NCBI RefSeq assembly: GCF_030867145.1 | Contig: NC_134417.1 | Coordinates: 6,177,577 to 6,241,576, forward strand | Length of the DNA stretch: 64,000 nt | Reading direction: 5' to 3' | Source of the DNA: Opisthocomus hoazin | Lineage: Eukaryota > Chordata > Aves > Opisthocomiformes > Opisthocomidae | In this document: positions 48,024-60,849 of the stretch, piece by piece | How positions within the stretch are numbered: position 1 is the first letter of the stretch | Layout: every line of letters starts with the position of its first letter | Notes under the pieces: generated by a model | What the model saw: the letters and a program-made list of their open reading frames with translations, nothing else | What the model was told of the DNA's origin: nothing | Databases searched by the model: none | Program-made: the position numbers and the translations under genes

Positions 48024-51000
48024 ATGCTGAAATTCAGAAGATATTTGACCACGTAAGTGGATTTTAAATTTATTTCTTTAAGTAAAATACTATTTCCTTA
48101 AGGAAAATTCTACTTACATCCTACCCAGAGGTCATGTCCTTGTAGGTCCCTCTGCACTGAGAAATGGTTGGAAATTGAAGTGATGATGGGAATGGGCAGA
48201 GGAGTGCTTCTTCTCCTCATAAATGCAGGGAGGTGTGGGTTGACGGAGCTCTCTTCTAGTGAAACTCCAAGGGCAGCACTGCTCCCCTGCATGCTAGGCA
48301 GGAAAATAACATCTTTTGTAAGGCCTGATACCGCAAAGGAAAAAGAATGGCAAAGGCCTTGTTGGGGCAAGTAGGATGCTGATCCCTCCTGTCTTGTCCC
48401 AGACAAGGGCTCACCACTCTCAGCTCCGCACGCTCACCTATGGAGTAGATATGGAGCAGAAACTTGTCTCTGTGCCACTCTTTCACATGACCAACCCAAT
48501 GAATGCATCTAGGATGAGGTGCGCTCTTCCACAGCCTCTGTTTTGGAGAGGATGTACGAGGAGCAGAGAAGGGCAAGGCTTGACTTCACGGCAGTGCCCT
48601 TTTGCTGGGGAAGAGTGTTTTGGGGCAGAACAGCATTTCCACACACGCCTGCAGCGTTTGGGGCACTGCTAGCTGCAGTGCGAAGGGGCTCGGGGTCTTT
48701 CCTAACCCAGCTGGGCACTGATACAGGCAGGCAGTGCTGTTGTGCCCTCACTGCGCTACCTTATCTTCTCCTGGGCGTCCTGCAGATTGTTGTCCTTGTT
48801 TTCTCACTTATTGCAATGCAAGTGAAGAAAAATGTCTCCAACTGGTGGTCAGAGGAAGCAGGCTATCGCTGGTGTACACATCGTGTACATTAATTCCCCA
48901 TGCAACATCGCTTGCTGCCTGGAGCACATCTAGCTACAGCAAATCAATAAAGCCATTTTCTGCCACCTGCCTGCCCGATTAACTCAGCCTCGGCACCTCC
49001 CTCAGCACCCAGCCGTTGGCTGCGACCCTGCACGGTCTGCACCTGGCAGTCGACCACAGAACGGTGCATTTAGTTTTGTGTTGAACAGGGAAGGGGCACA
49101 GGTCAGAGGGAAGCAGGTCAAAAAATGGAGGGGAAATCTGCAGTACCGCTGCAATCAAGGAGTCCCCAGGCATCCCCTCCCCTGCCAGGAGGAGGCAGTG
49201 AGACACGGCCAGGGGCATCATCCCTTGCAAACAGATGACCAACAGATAGGGTTTTGATTAAATCCACTGAGCCCGCACAGGAGGATTCAGCTTCTGTGGC
49301 TCTGCTGCTAAGCCCTCGCAACCAACAGTGTCTTTGCGGTGCTGCATCCATCATCACGCCCTGCTTTGTCACTTTTGGAGGTGACAGCACACAGGCTCTG
49401 ATCCACAGGGGCTCTTCAGCTGTAGCCTGCCCACAGCCGGAGGCATTTCCAAAGACTCTGCAGGTTGCTCTCGCAGCCCAGCCCACCCTACGGGACAGCA
49501 TTGACTCCCTCAAGCTCCGACTGCATCTTAGACATCTTCCTGGTGCTTCAATCTCAAGTATTTAACCCTGCCCCAAGACACCCATGCCCATGATCTCATC
49601 CTGGCATGTTAAACTGAGAGAAGGCTGTGAAGGAGTTACCCAAGGAAAGCACCTGAGCCTTTTGAAGGCTCATTGCCCAGCTACAAACCATCCAGCTATC
49701 CCAGCCTCCAAGACAAAGGCTTCTCATGCTACATGTGCCATTTCATCCTGGTTTTGCTACCTTCAGTGCAACTTCTTGGCATCTTCAGCGCAAAGTTCGG
49801 TGCTGCCTCAGCTCTCCCTTTCTCAGCACACCCTCCTTGATGCATGTGTTCCCCACCAGAGCCAGCCTGGAGGAAGGGCTCTGGCTTTATGCTAGCCTGA
49901 TCAGACACAAGGAGCCAGCAATGCGTTGCATGTCCTCAACCAGTTGTTCAACCAACACATCAGCCATCTCAAAAGAGGAAGCAGGCTAGCAGCAAAAGGA
50001 CTTGCATCTTTCACAAGTCCTCTTCAGGCTGAAAATTTAATATTGACCAGGGACCTCTGTGGAAGCAAGTCCAGAATTATATCTTAACAAAATATAGATA
50101 CCGGAGTAGCAGAGGGTGCTGCCTACTGCAGCACCACTTGCCAGGGAAGCGTTGCATCATTCTGCCTTCGCTACTGGATGCTCGTGGAGAACTCCCCAAA
50201 GAGACAATTTGGGTATATCAATAAATATCACAGTTAGTTAGCTCTTCATTCCGTTCCTGCTGCTTTTCTTAGGCTGGCCAGGCAGACAAACTTATCACCA
50301 GTGGTGCCTTGAGTTGGAAAGAGTTGGATCAGGTCTCCAAAAAGATCTGCCCAGCAGCATCACTTCATACTGGAGCAACTTCTCCTTCACTGCTTTCTCC
50401 CTCTTTTGTCTCTCTAGCCATTAGTGATCTTCCACATGGATATTTCAACAAGCCTTGCCTTGCAGCAGCTCTGGGGCAGCCCTGAGTCTCCACTTCAGCC
50501 TTCTCCCTTTAGTGTGTCTTGGTATTTTAAGTGCTGTTTAAGCATTTGGCATTTTCTTGATCCGTTGTTCATCATACCCATTTATCCTGGGCAGCACGAG
50601 GCTCTCCTTGTGCTGCTTGCATGGCCAGGCAGTGAGCCATGCGCATATTCACCAGCTGCCTGTGTCTCATCCGAGCGTGGCAGTCTGCTCCTCAAGTGGA
50701 GGTATCTGTGCTCATTTTCCAGGTTGCCAGCAGGTTTTGGGGATGCTGTGCTGCTGATGACTAGTTTGTTCACCGTGCTAGTAACTATGAGCCTTTTGAA
50801 TCCTCAGTAGCACTGTCATGACCTAAGATCTCCCAGCCTTTACAGTCCCAAGTACTTTAGACATTAAAGATCTCCTGGGAGGAGCTTAGCATTTCAACTC
50901 TGTAAGTGACATGATTGAGAGCAAGGCAGAACCGAATCCATGAGTGTCCAAACTGATGTGCAACCACTGGAAGCAGTGCTGTGGAAAGCAAACTACAGTT

Positions 51001-54000
51001 AGTCACAACAGTTGATGATTTTTCTGGAATAAACCCAGTTTTTCAATAGCAAACCCAAATTTCTGACCAGTACCAATGGGATGCATGTGACCACTTCAGA
51101 CAGCCCACGTTTGCATCATTGCTAGCTCATCGAGCTAGTACATCTCCCACATCTCACAAGACTGCTCAGAGTGGAAGATAAAGCAACATGGAAATGAAAA
51201 AGCTCTGGGACGAGCAGGTCTGTACAGTCCCAGGCCCACTCTCTTGGTCCAAAACTGACCACTGAAGGAAGCAGGCAACATCAGCAAGCACAGATTAGCT
51301 GTTGGAACTTGGATTCCAAGCAGACTCTGCCCAGATCTCTGCTTTCATTAAGTCCTCCTAGTTAGATCCCTCCGTTTCATGCTCAGCAAAGCAGTCTCTG
51401 CCTGCTCCCTCCCTCTGAGCGGGGGAGGGAGAGCAGACATCTGGGTCTTGCAGGCTGGACTCCCACCCAAGGAGGAGCCCGCAACAGAGGATTTAACCAG
51501 ATTCTAAGCACAAATCATCTCCTGTTAAGCAACAATATGTTCCCTGGGTAGAAAACAGCAGAAATGAAGTGCAAACTAATCCTTTTTTTCCAGGAAGCTT
51601 AGTCCCTCAACTGCTCGACTGAAGTCTAAGATTAAGACTACGATCAAGCTCCACCAGGGTTTGCAGCAAGCCCTACAAACAGTAGAAGCCCTGTGGCGAT
51701 GTTTTTCATGGCCTGAACATCCCCACATACAAGCTAAAATCCCATAGGATAGTGCTGATCACTTGAAGAATTCATGCTACCATTGTGGACTTGGCTAAAA
51801 CCAGACTAAAACCGTGCCAGGTCACACACCAGAGAGGCAGAGCTGGGGCCCCCGCAGTAGCATCACGTCTGGAGCTGCGCAGGTGGCAATCAGCTCCAAT
51901 GGCAGGCATCGAGAGAAGGGGAGAGCGGGGAAAACCAAGTTTTACTGTCTTTGTTTATAGCGACAGGGTCCCGATATTTCTAGGCCAGGCAGGGCAGGGC
52001 AAACGCAAGCAGTGCCTGCTCCTGCTGCCAAAACGGGGGCTCAGGCTGTGCGGGTGAGGCATTCCTGAGCAGCCAAGGGACTTTGTGGTTATCACTATTT
52101 ACCTTTCGGTGCGATATTTGTGTCGCGGCTGGAAATTTCCACTAGGCTACACTGCTTGTGCACAGCCTCTGAAGTTCATTGGTTATCGCTGGCTCTGCAC
52201 CTCTTCTACCTGTGAAAATGTGACCTTACCCTAAAAAAAAAAAAAAAAAAATACATATATGTAAAATTTAAAGAAGTCCCAAGGCTCTTTCCCCTCTGGC
52301 TCATACACACATTTCTTCTACCTACTAATGGTCTGAAATATCTGTTTCCTTGCAGGAAATTGAAAGCGATATACAGGTGCCAGCCAGGTCGGCTCTGGGT
52401 CTTCTTCAGCCTCCTCGTCCTCCTGTTGGTCACGCTTCAAGTCGTGGAGAAGCTGCAGCCTTCCAGGTAGGTCTCAAGCAGGACTGCAGACCTGCACCTC
52501 ATGCTCCAGCCTTTCACTGACCACTGAGGTGGGCTCAAAACCGCACTCGTGAAAACCACCCAGCAGTGTCTTCTTTAGATATGTAGGAAAGTCCAGGTGA
52601 GAGAGGACCTCTGTGGGGGTCTCGCATCCAACCCCTATGCCCTGACCAAAGCTGACCCCACTCTGGGTTCAGACCAGGCTGCTCCGGGCTTTGTTCTGGC
52701 TGGCCTCAAAACCCTACAGCCCCTGACCATCCTCCCAGGCCTCCCAATCTGGGGTCATTTGCAAAGTTTCCTCCAGCTTCTCCAGGTCACCTGCTCTTCT
52801 TTCTCCTTGCCTTCTCTTGCTTTGCCCCTTTTGACCAGCCCACGGTGCTCCAGGGGGACAGGGGCATTAGCACGCCCCTGCTGACACATCCTTCTCCTCT
52901 CGCACGCACCCTGACCTCCCAGGTCCTACAACCACTAGCAATGCCACCCACCCCAACAAAGACAGGGGAACGTGCTTTGGGGAGTCTGCAGGGGGGGTTC
53001 ATTAAGCTGGAGAGGAGTTGCCCTCTTTGCATGCTCCTTCCATCCTCTGCATGTTTGCCGCTGAGCTTCACGTCCCCCGTGTTACAGAAACTGCCAATGT
53101 GAGCTGGAGCGTGCCCTGCAGCAGACCACAGGCCATGGCCAGAAGAGGCTGAGCTATGCCCTTCAGACCCCCGACCCGCTGTTGGAGGACAATCCCCTGC
53201 AGTGGCAGAGGAAAGCCATGCCGGACTCCACTTCGACAGAGAGCATGCAGGACGTTTTTCAGACGCACCTGTACTTCAGTCAGGAGACCCCGCTGGAAAG
53301 CAGCCCAGGCAGCCAAGAGGAGCACCGGGTGTGGCAGCCTGTGGAGGAGAGCAGCAAGCAGATGAAAGCCCATCCTTCATCCACAAGGCTGAAATCCCAG
53401 CTTCCTGGCCCGAGTAAAGCAACCAGAGAGGGTCCTTACCTAAGTCTTCCTAAGAGGATCTCTGCAGTTTTGGGAGATGCTAATGCTGTCACCACCAAGT
53501 TCATAATCTTTGCAAACAGGATGACTGCAGAGGAGCACAGGAGAACATCACCACCAGGAACAAGGCAGGTGGTGGCACAGAGCCAGTCTCAGCCTCAAGA
53601 CACGGGTCCTCCCCACCATCAGTGGGGCAGCTTGCTTAGACATTCCTTGCCAAATTCAGCTCCACCTCCACAAGCAGAGGGCTTTTACAAGGCAAACTTA
53701 GAGAGAAGATTTTTCCCGAGCTGGACAGAAGTCTCTAAGAGTGACAAGGTGACTCTTGGAGAAGGCCAGCAGGCCAGAGGGGTCTCCTCTCAAAGGGAGA
53801 CGTGTGAGCCCAAGACTGACATTGTTTTCCTCAAAGTCCACAAGAGCGCCAGCAGCACCGTCATGAACATCCTCTTCCGCTTTGGTGAGACGCACAACCT
53901 CACCTTTGCCTTCCCCATCGGGGGTGGCAACCAGCTCTTCTACCCGCACCCCTTCTTGGCGAGGTTCGTGCAGGGCTTCTCCCCCAGGAGCCCTCAGCGG

Positions 54001-55584
54001 TTCAACATCCTCTGCCACCACATGCGATTCCTGCAGCCGGAGGTACAGGCAAAGCCGCGATGCCTTGGGAGGGATGAACATGGGAGGGAGAGGGGGTCTC
54101 GTGGGGAACAAGGTGGGGCACCCATAGAGCACATAAACTTTTCAGGGATGAAGCTAAAGAGAGACGGGATTGTCCCCAGGTACCTTGCATGTCATGGGCA
54201 TCTCCTGAGAGCTTCTGTAACAGGTTTGATGAATCACTGTGCTGTGACCTGAGACAAGTCAGGGGACAGAGTCTGTAGCAGTCAGTAACTATCATCTTGT
54301 TCTTCTCTGGTTGGCTCTTGGAGATGCTTTGCTCCTTGGACAGGCCCAGAGGGTACTAGCTGCAAGAGCAGAATGCCTTAAGCACATCAGCTCAGGTCAG
54401 CCAGGCCCAGAATCCACCCTTCTGGATGTCACTTGAGGACATGCACAGCTGGGGAACAGCAAGGAGATAGGACATCTCTCAAGCCCGGACAGGCCACCCA
54501 GCTGTGGCAGCATGTAGCAGGGAGCTTTGGTCACTGCTCTCCCATGTACCTCTTCTGGAGCTCCCTACAACTGACACAAATGCTCCTCTGATGACCTGCA
54601 CCCTCAAACCCTCTCCAGCACCCACCACCTCCAACACCAGCAAGCGTTTCTGCTTTCCAGCTGAGCACAGCATTACTAGTGAGCAGGTCTCATCTCCCTA
54701 CCCCACTTTTGAAACCTCCTTATTCTCCTCCGCAGGTAGAGAAAGTGGTGTCCACCTCAGCTGTCTACTTCTCCATCCTGAGGAACCCCGTGCAGCTCAT
54801 GGAGTCCTCCTTCGCATACTACAAGGGCGCGTCAGCTTTCTCCCGTGCCCGCAGCCTGGAGGAGTTCCTCAGCCAGCCCTACCACTACTACAACTCCACA
54901 CACCACGACAGCCACTATGCCAGGAACCTCATGGCCTTTGACTTTGGCTTCAACCCCAACGGACAGGTCTCAGCCAAGCGGGTGCAACTCATGCTGAAGG
55001 CCATCGAGGCATCCTTCGATTTGCTCCTCATCTCCGAGTACTTCGATGAGTCCATGGTGCTGCTGAAGGAGATGCTGTGCTGGGACCTGGACAGTATCGT
55101 CTCCTTCCCACTCAACATCAGGGACAGCAGCACCAAGTACCCCCTCTCAGACACCATCATGGAGAAGATAAAGGACTGGAACAGGTTGGACTGGGAAATT
55201 TACATCTACTTCAACAGGACCTTCTGGCAAAGGATCGACCGCGACATCGGCAGGGAGCGCATGCAGCGGGAAGTAAAGGCACTTCGGGAGAGGCGGGCAG
55301 AGCTGGCGAGGACCTGCCTGCAAGGCATGGGCAGCGTGGCCCCGAAGGACATCAAGGACTCTTCCCTGAAGCCACTGCAGCACGGCAGTGCAAAGATCTT
55401 GGGCTACAACCTCAAGCAGGGCTTGGATAAGGAGACGGAGCACATGTGCCGGCGGCTGGTGACCCCGGAGCTGCAGTACAGCAGCGCTCTCTACAAGAAG
55501 CAGTTTCCTCAGAAGCCCCCCCAGCCCACTCACCCTCGACAGGGCAATGCCCTGCGGCACAGGCTGGAAGGCACCCAAAACTGA
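48024..55584 (+). CDS. GAL3ST2: Galactose-3-O-sulfotransferase (GAL3ST2-like), 4 coding exons, 647 residues
   Basis: Golgi type II enzyme that transfers sulfate from PAPS to the 3-OH of galactose on glycoproteins. Coding exons: 48024-48052, 52356-52466, 53088-54042, 54736-55584. Phases fit and total 1944 bases. Residues 1-23 are a basic cytosolic tail, 24-41 a membrane anchor ([12 protein letters not shown]), 42-288 a Ser/Thr/Pro/Gln-rich stem, and 290-645 the catalytic domain. The 5'-phosphosulfate loop KVHKSASST is 296-304; the 3'-phosphate motif YFSILRNP is 376-383; sequons lie at N317, N418 and N525. The [11 protein letters not shown] and RLVTPELQY runs near the C-terminus fit GAL3ST2 better than its paralogues. 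Family members are about 400-490 residues; the extra length is all stem, encoded in exon 3. Exon 1 is chosen for its CACCATG context, GTAAGT donor and exact phase match; it is the least certain part. Confidence 0.88.
48053..52355 (+). other. GAL3ST2 intron 1 (inferred)
   Basis: 4.3-kb stretch between inferred exon 1 and the membrane-anchor exon, donor GTAAGT and acceptor TTGCAG. Contains an AATAAA at 48946-48951 and a poly-A tract near 52232-52252. No CR1 seen. Confidence 0.6.
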
Positions 55585-56130
55585 GCCTCGTGGTACCCTC
55601 CAGGCACCGTTCTCCAGCTGCCTTTGCTGAGGACAGCGAGGGGCTCGCCTCCCGGGCTCGGGGGCTGCTTCTGCCCCGGGTGGGCAGGCAGGCTTGGGAA
55701 CCTGCCGCCCTCAAGAGCCCCCGGCTGCCCCTCTCTCTGTGCAGGACTGGGCACAAGCTCTTAGGTGCTACACGCTGCGTTACTGCGGAGCAGGACGGGC
55801 TGCAACGGGAGGTCCCAGGGGCTCGACACAACACGACTCTTCAAGTGCAGGTCCTCAGCAAATGGGGCAAAACTCCTGACTGGAAGCTGAAGCCTTGGAG
55901 GAGGCGATCCGAGGCTTTGGGCTGCATAGCACCAACTCCAGCAGCGAGGAGCAGAACCAGGAGGGCAGCCCAAGCCCTCAGCCCCGTGCCAGAGACCGCA
56001 ACAGTGCAGGGCCAAGCTGTAAATCAGAGCTGCAGAGCTTGATTTACAGTTTGGGAACAAGTCTGTCCGTCTAGCTGTGGCTCTCCTCCACTATGCCTGA
56101 ATGCTACTGTGCTGGAAAAGCAGCCCCTTA

Positions 56131-56136
56131 ATTAAA
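56131..56136 (+). terminator. Possible GAL3ST2 polyadenylation signal (ATTAAA)
   Basis: ATTAAA variant hexamer about 550 bases after the GAL3ST2 stop at 55584. No AATAAA is seen nearer. Confidence 0.3.
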
Positions 56137-56149
56137 AATAACAATATTC

Positions 56150-57860
56150 CCTGTTGCTCCTATTAAGTTCCCCTTAATTACATCAGTCTGCCCAGAAGAT
56201 GATCACCCCAGCAGCCCAAGAAACAGACCTCAAACATTCGAAAATGTCTGGGGGGGGAGGAGGGGGAAGAGTAAAAGAAAAAAAGAAATCAGTATTTTTT
56301 TGCCCTGACTGTGTGGTTACAGACTGCCTTCAGATGCCGCACTCATACACTGCATTTACAGGATCAGCATCCTACCCTGGAGCTGATGCTGACACCGTGG
56401 TGTCAGACTGCAAGTTAAATACCCATGAGTCCGGGAGATGTCTCATGAGCAGCCAGACATCCTGACCCACCACTTGGAGCGGCTGTAGGAATCTTCTGCG
56501 CTCTGCCTGGGGAAAAATACCGCAAGAATGGGTTGCAGTGGGCTAGCCAACCTTACTTTTCACATCCTACACTTAAACTCAAATCAAAAGCAGAGCCAGC
56601 AAATCAGTTTAGATAAACAGATGCCCAGCTCAGGATTTTCAGCACAATTTCCAAACCAAAAGAGGTTCGGAAAAAATTGTTGGGGGGATCTGAGCATCCT
56701 AGGCTCTCCCTCGGCCAGCCGTGAGAAGCCTCAAAGGTTTTGGTTCCCATCTGAAGGTGCCCCATCTCCTGCTCACAGTCTAGCCGGGATAAAAACCAGA
56801 CTGCATTCCCATCACCCTTCCCCACGAGGGACCGGGCAGCACCAAGCATCCAGCCAGGCATGATATGGGGCCATCGTTTTTGAATTGTTTGCTGCACGGT
56901 TTTGGGGGCGTTGTTTATTCCATAAAGTTTCATCTCTGAGGCCTGTTCACGTATCGCTGCGTTGGTTCCTTCCCTCTTTATTTTCCTGTTGGGACGTGGC
57001 ATGGTCTCGTGGTTTGCAGAGGTCCAGCTCCCCTCTGGGCTCCTGGGCAGTCTCCAGTTCACCCCTGAGGGCAATCCCACAGGCGACGAAGGCAGATGGG
57101 CAGCCGACGGGCAGCGTAGCCAGGGCGGGCCCCCCAAACCCACAGGGGACATAGCAGGGGTGCAGGGAGGAGCAGGGCTGGGGGCACCGTGTGCCTGGGT
57201 ACCAAACCTTGCATCTGACGCCTTCCTGGGCTCTCGGTTCACTCTGGATTTTAATCAGGTGCCGCTTCCTTATTCACCGTTTGGAACTCGGTAAGCAGAT
57301 CACCCCTGCTCCAGCTCCTGCCAAGGTGACCCAGGGCAGAGGCACTCGTACAACCAGAGCATTGCCTGAGAAGCACAGCCTGCCCCGGAGCATGCGCCCT
57401 GTGATTGCTCTGAAAAGCTGTAGTGCAACAAGAATACATTCAGTTCCGGAATTTTCTGTCCAGAGAGTTCCTGCAAAGTTGACTATTTTCTGCAAAACTC
57501 AGGAACTAGCTGTTTTTGGCAGGGACAGGTGAGACCTCTGGGCAGCAGCTCAGCATCCAGCCATGCCCTGCAGCCCTGCTCCAGGGATGCTGCACGTGGG
57601 ATTGCCCCAGCCCCTGCTCTTCCCTGTGGAGAGACCCCCAGGGTGCAGCACCCATGGGGTGCCCTGGCTTTACCTGGGGGGAGCCCCATTTACTTAAGCA
57701 GGTGCTTCCACCAAATTACTCCCGTTCCAGAGCAAGCAGCAGAAGGGGCAGAGTCGGTTTGGATAAGTCCATGGCATCTCCCATTTTCAGGGATCAGACA
57801 GGCTGATCTCCCCCCACAGAGCTCACAGGAATGACATCACTCACCTAAATGCCAGTCACA
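56150..57860. other. Intergenic DNA between GAL3ST2 and AQP12
   Basis: Tail-to-tail spacer of the two convergent genes. No further gene recognised; open frames here are unsupported. Confidence 0.5.
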
Positions 57861-57863
57861 ACA

Positions 57864-57875
57864 TTTATTTTTATT
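57864..57875 (-). terminator. Candidate AQP12 polyadenylation signals
   Basis: Two overlapping AATAAA-type hexamers on the minus strand in an AT-rich patch, about 840 bases past the AQP12 stop. These are the first canonical hexamers I see downstream. Confidence 0.35.
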
Positions 57876-58712
57876 ATTATTTCCACAAACCCTAACTTTA
57901 TCTTTAGGAATATTTCACAGAGACACGGCGAAGAGCCCGGGGATGCACGTGCTCACCCACACCGGCTGCGTATCAGCTGCCTGAGTCTCATTTTTTAACC
58001 AGAGAACACTTCGTGCACCATCTCTTGATGCCTTACGGCACCCGAAACCCAGGCTAAGCACCACGTCTGCAGAAGAGCAGGGTTTCCTGTGGCCAGTGAA
58101 CTCCCTTGCCCTGCAGCATTTTTAACTCCTCTACAACAGCCAGGTTCAGCCTGTGCAATTCAAGGACCTCAATTTAACTCAAACACCACCAATTTTTAAC
58201 CAATATCCATTTAGTAACTTGAAAGATCAAAGCCTTCTTCCTCCTTGTCCCAAGGCGGTTACTGGTTTATGCTTTGGTTTTATGGCTGCAAGAGATCCAG
58301 TCAGATTAGTTCAAGTGTTGCACGATGCAATAACCTGGGAGCTGCTCAAGCCTACCCACGTAATGGTCCTGACTTTCTGTAAGCTTTCTGGCAATACAAG
58401 ATAACCAGCAATTTATGCAAAAGTATTAGGTTTTTTTTTCCCCACTGAGCTAGCGATGCAGGCTTGAAACATTTCAGGCTCTCCAGGGAGACTTTCAAAG
58501 CTATTCCCAAAGGAGCTCAGGGATTCAGACATCCTGCAAGGCCAGCTTGGCCGATTCTTTGCGAGGCTTTAAAAAAAAAAAAATCTCACCCTGCCGTAGG
58601 GACCAAATGGGCAGGACGGATGCTGGACAGGACGAGCAGCAAAATCCTCTGCGCTGGGAAAGCCGCTCCTAGGAGAGGGGCTGCAGGAACCTCCTCAGCC
58701 CCTGTCTGCGGC

Positions 58713-60708
58713 TCAGACACGAGGCTTGGAGTTGCTCGTCTCCCCTTTCCTCTTCCGCTGTGGTTCGTCACCCTCCACGTGTGCCGCCGCCCTTGCCTTA
58801 GGTATCTTGTATTTGTTCTTCTGTCTGTAAAGGAGGTTTTTCTGGAAGAGTCGTGGGATGTTGCCTTGGTACAGCAGGAGGGCAGCGAGCATCCCTGAAA
58901 CGAGAGCACGGAGCCCTTCCGTGTGCTGTATCGAGCATCTCCACGGCTGAGCAGTGATTTTCATGCCCTTGGCACAACCTTCATGATAACCAAAATGTAG
59001 CTCAGCACCACTGAAGTCACCTCTGACAGTATCTAAAAGACCCTTACTATGTTACTGTAAGCAGAATTTAACCATTGTGTCCTTAATATAATAACGAGGC
59101 TTGTTTTGACCCAATAGGGCCATAAACCACACCAGCGGTCTTCTGTCGCTGCTCCCTGCATCCTAGGCAGCATGTATCCAGCTCCCCATGGTCATCCTGA
59201 AGCTGTGGACAACCTCAACAGCCTAGTTCAGCCCTCATTGCCCTAAAACATCTTTTCTTCATCTCCCCGAAACTCTGGCCTCAGGCAGAGTTTTTGCCTG
59301 TGTCCCATCTAGAAATTGGATTTTAAAAATTGGATAGCAAAGGGACGACTCGAGTGACAGGGAAAGGGGACAGAAAAGGACGCTTGCCGCTGGCAAGACC
59401 CAAGTTCAGCCCTTTGCCAGGAACGGTTTGTGTTACACCCAGCATTTCTGCCTTGCCCACTGCCCCCCCTGCCAGCCCCTGTCCCCTGGTACCTCCCAGG
59501 CAGATCTCACCTGCAAGGGGCCCCAGCCAGTAAACCTGGACGTAGTCCCAAAGGCTGCTCCCCGAGCAGTGGAAGGTGATGGCTGTGGCCAGGGCAGGGT
59601 TGAAGAAGGCCCCTGTGAACGGTCCGGCTGTGTGGGGAGAGAAGCACGGCCTTCAGTCTCGCTTGTCGGCCTTTCAAAGGATGTGAAGATCTGGGCCAGG
59701 AGACCCATGACCCCTCCTGCCTGCCAGGAACATCCCTGCTGCTGCCCGGCTCTGGCAGCCGCATCTCTCTGACTGTGCAATAGCAGCACACGGGGAAATC
59801 CCACCCTTGTCGCCCTGAGCTTTGTGAGAAGCAGAAGAACTCAGACCGAGGGGTTGTGTTAGGGGATGCTCAAGCAAAGTGCTCCCAGTCTTGGGGCAAG
59901 CTGTGGCTTCTCATGTGCTGACATTTCACCTACTGCAGTCTTCTTCCCCCAGGGAGCATCCCCCCCCCCAGGGAGCAGAAAACAAGCATCTTAGTAATTG
60001 TTACCTCTCAAGTCCTGAAAGATGAAAAAGAGACCATTCTTCCCCCACGAGTTAGGTAGTTTTCTGAATGACTTAGAAAAAGAAAAGCAAGTATTGCTCA
60101 CCTGTGTAGGTCAGGAAGGTGACAGTCGCTGCCAGCGCAGGGACCCGGTACATAGGGTGACTCTGTTGCAACTTGAGAAGGACGAGGTGGAAAAGGAAAG
60201 AGCAGGTGCCTTCCACAAAGGCAGCGTGGTGCAGAGAGGTGTGGATGGAGGAGCTGCACTCCGACGCTATCAGGTTCTGGATGAGGTGGAAATGCGTCAG
60301 CTCCCAGGACCAGTAGAGCTTGGTGACAGCCCAGCCTGTCCCCATGCCTGCACCCTGGGCCAGGAGCTTGGCAGCAGTTGCAGCAAGGTTGCAGTCGAGG
60401 AGCAGGAACTCCTGGAGAGAGACTGTTGGGTTGGCAGATGCTCCATCAAAAGAGGCACCATGAACAGCAAAGAGGAGGAAGAGCAGAGTGAGGACCACGT
60501 CTGGGCCAAAGCCACCACCCCACAGGCCGATCTCCAATAGCATCCTCAGCTCAAGGCAGCTCATGCACAACTGTAACGAGCCAGCAAATTCTCTGGAAAG
60601 GCAGCCATATGCTCCAGAAGACAGAAGCTTCTTGGAAAGCCACCTGAGCACCTGGCACACCCCGAAAACCAGGAAAAAAAAGGCAATGGAGACATTCAGG
60701 CCAGCCAT
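58713..60708 (-). CDS. AQP12: Aquaporin-12, complete, 3 exons, 301 residues
   Basis: Intracellular superaquaporin known from pancreatic acinar cells, where it is linked to zymogen granule handling. Exons: 60102-60708, 59511-59627, 58713-58894, all GT-AG, 906 bases in frame. The start is the ATG that gives the family N-terminus MAGLNVS; the 55 in-frame codons upstream have no counterpart. The first pore motif is the AQP12-type NPT (residues 93-95, in DGASANPTVSLQEF) and the second a normal NPA (212-214, in FFNPALA). Six hydrophobic segments are visible. The C-terminus carries the family sequence LFQKNLLYRQKNKYK and a basic tail. Human AQP12 is 295 residues. It is convergent with GAL3ST2. Upstream lie a TATA box and a PTF1-like bipartite site. 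Confidence 0.96.
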
Positions 60709-60773
60709 AGCAAAGGTTAGGGGGAGAGGCTGGACCAAACCCCAGGAAGGAGCAGAGAGCTGCTGCACCTCTG

Positions 60774-60780
60774 CTTTATA
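60774..60780 (-). promoter_or_regulatory. AQP12 TATA box
   Basis: TATAAAG on the minus strand, 66-72 bases upstream of the AQP12 ATG, predicting a 5' UTR of roughly 40 bases. Confidence 0.65.
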
Positions 60781-60819
60781 AAGCCGCATGTAAGCAAACG
60801 TGGCACAGCCCGACAGGCT

Positions 60820-60837
60820 TGGGAAATGCCGCACATG
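60820..60837 (-). promoter_or_regulatory. PTF1-like bipartite site (E-box plus TC-box) upstream of AQP12
   Basis: Minus strand reads CATGTG, five bases, then TTTCCCA: an E-box and a TC-box whose centres are one helical turn apart. This is the architecture bound by the acinar PTF1 (PTF1A/RBPJL) complex. It lies about 40 bases upstream of the TATA box. The E-box is CATGTG rather than the commoner CACCTG. Confidence 0.55.
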
Positions 60838-60849
60838 CCACCCTCTCCT

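Noticed and set aside
51120-51145. Short CTAGCTC/GAGCTAG inverted repeat
   Set aside because: Only 7-bp arms; expected by chance in a window this size.
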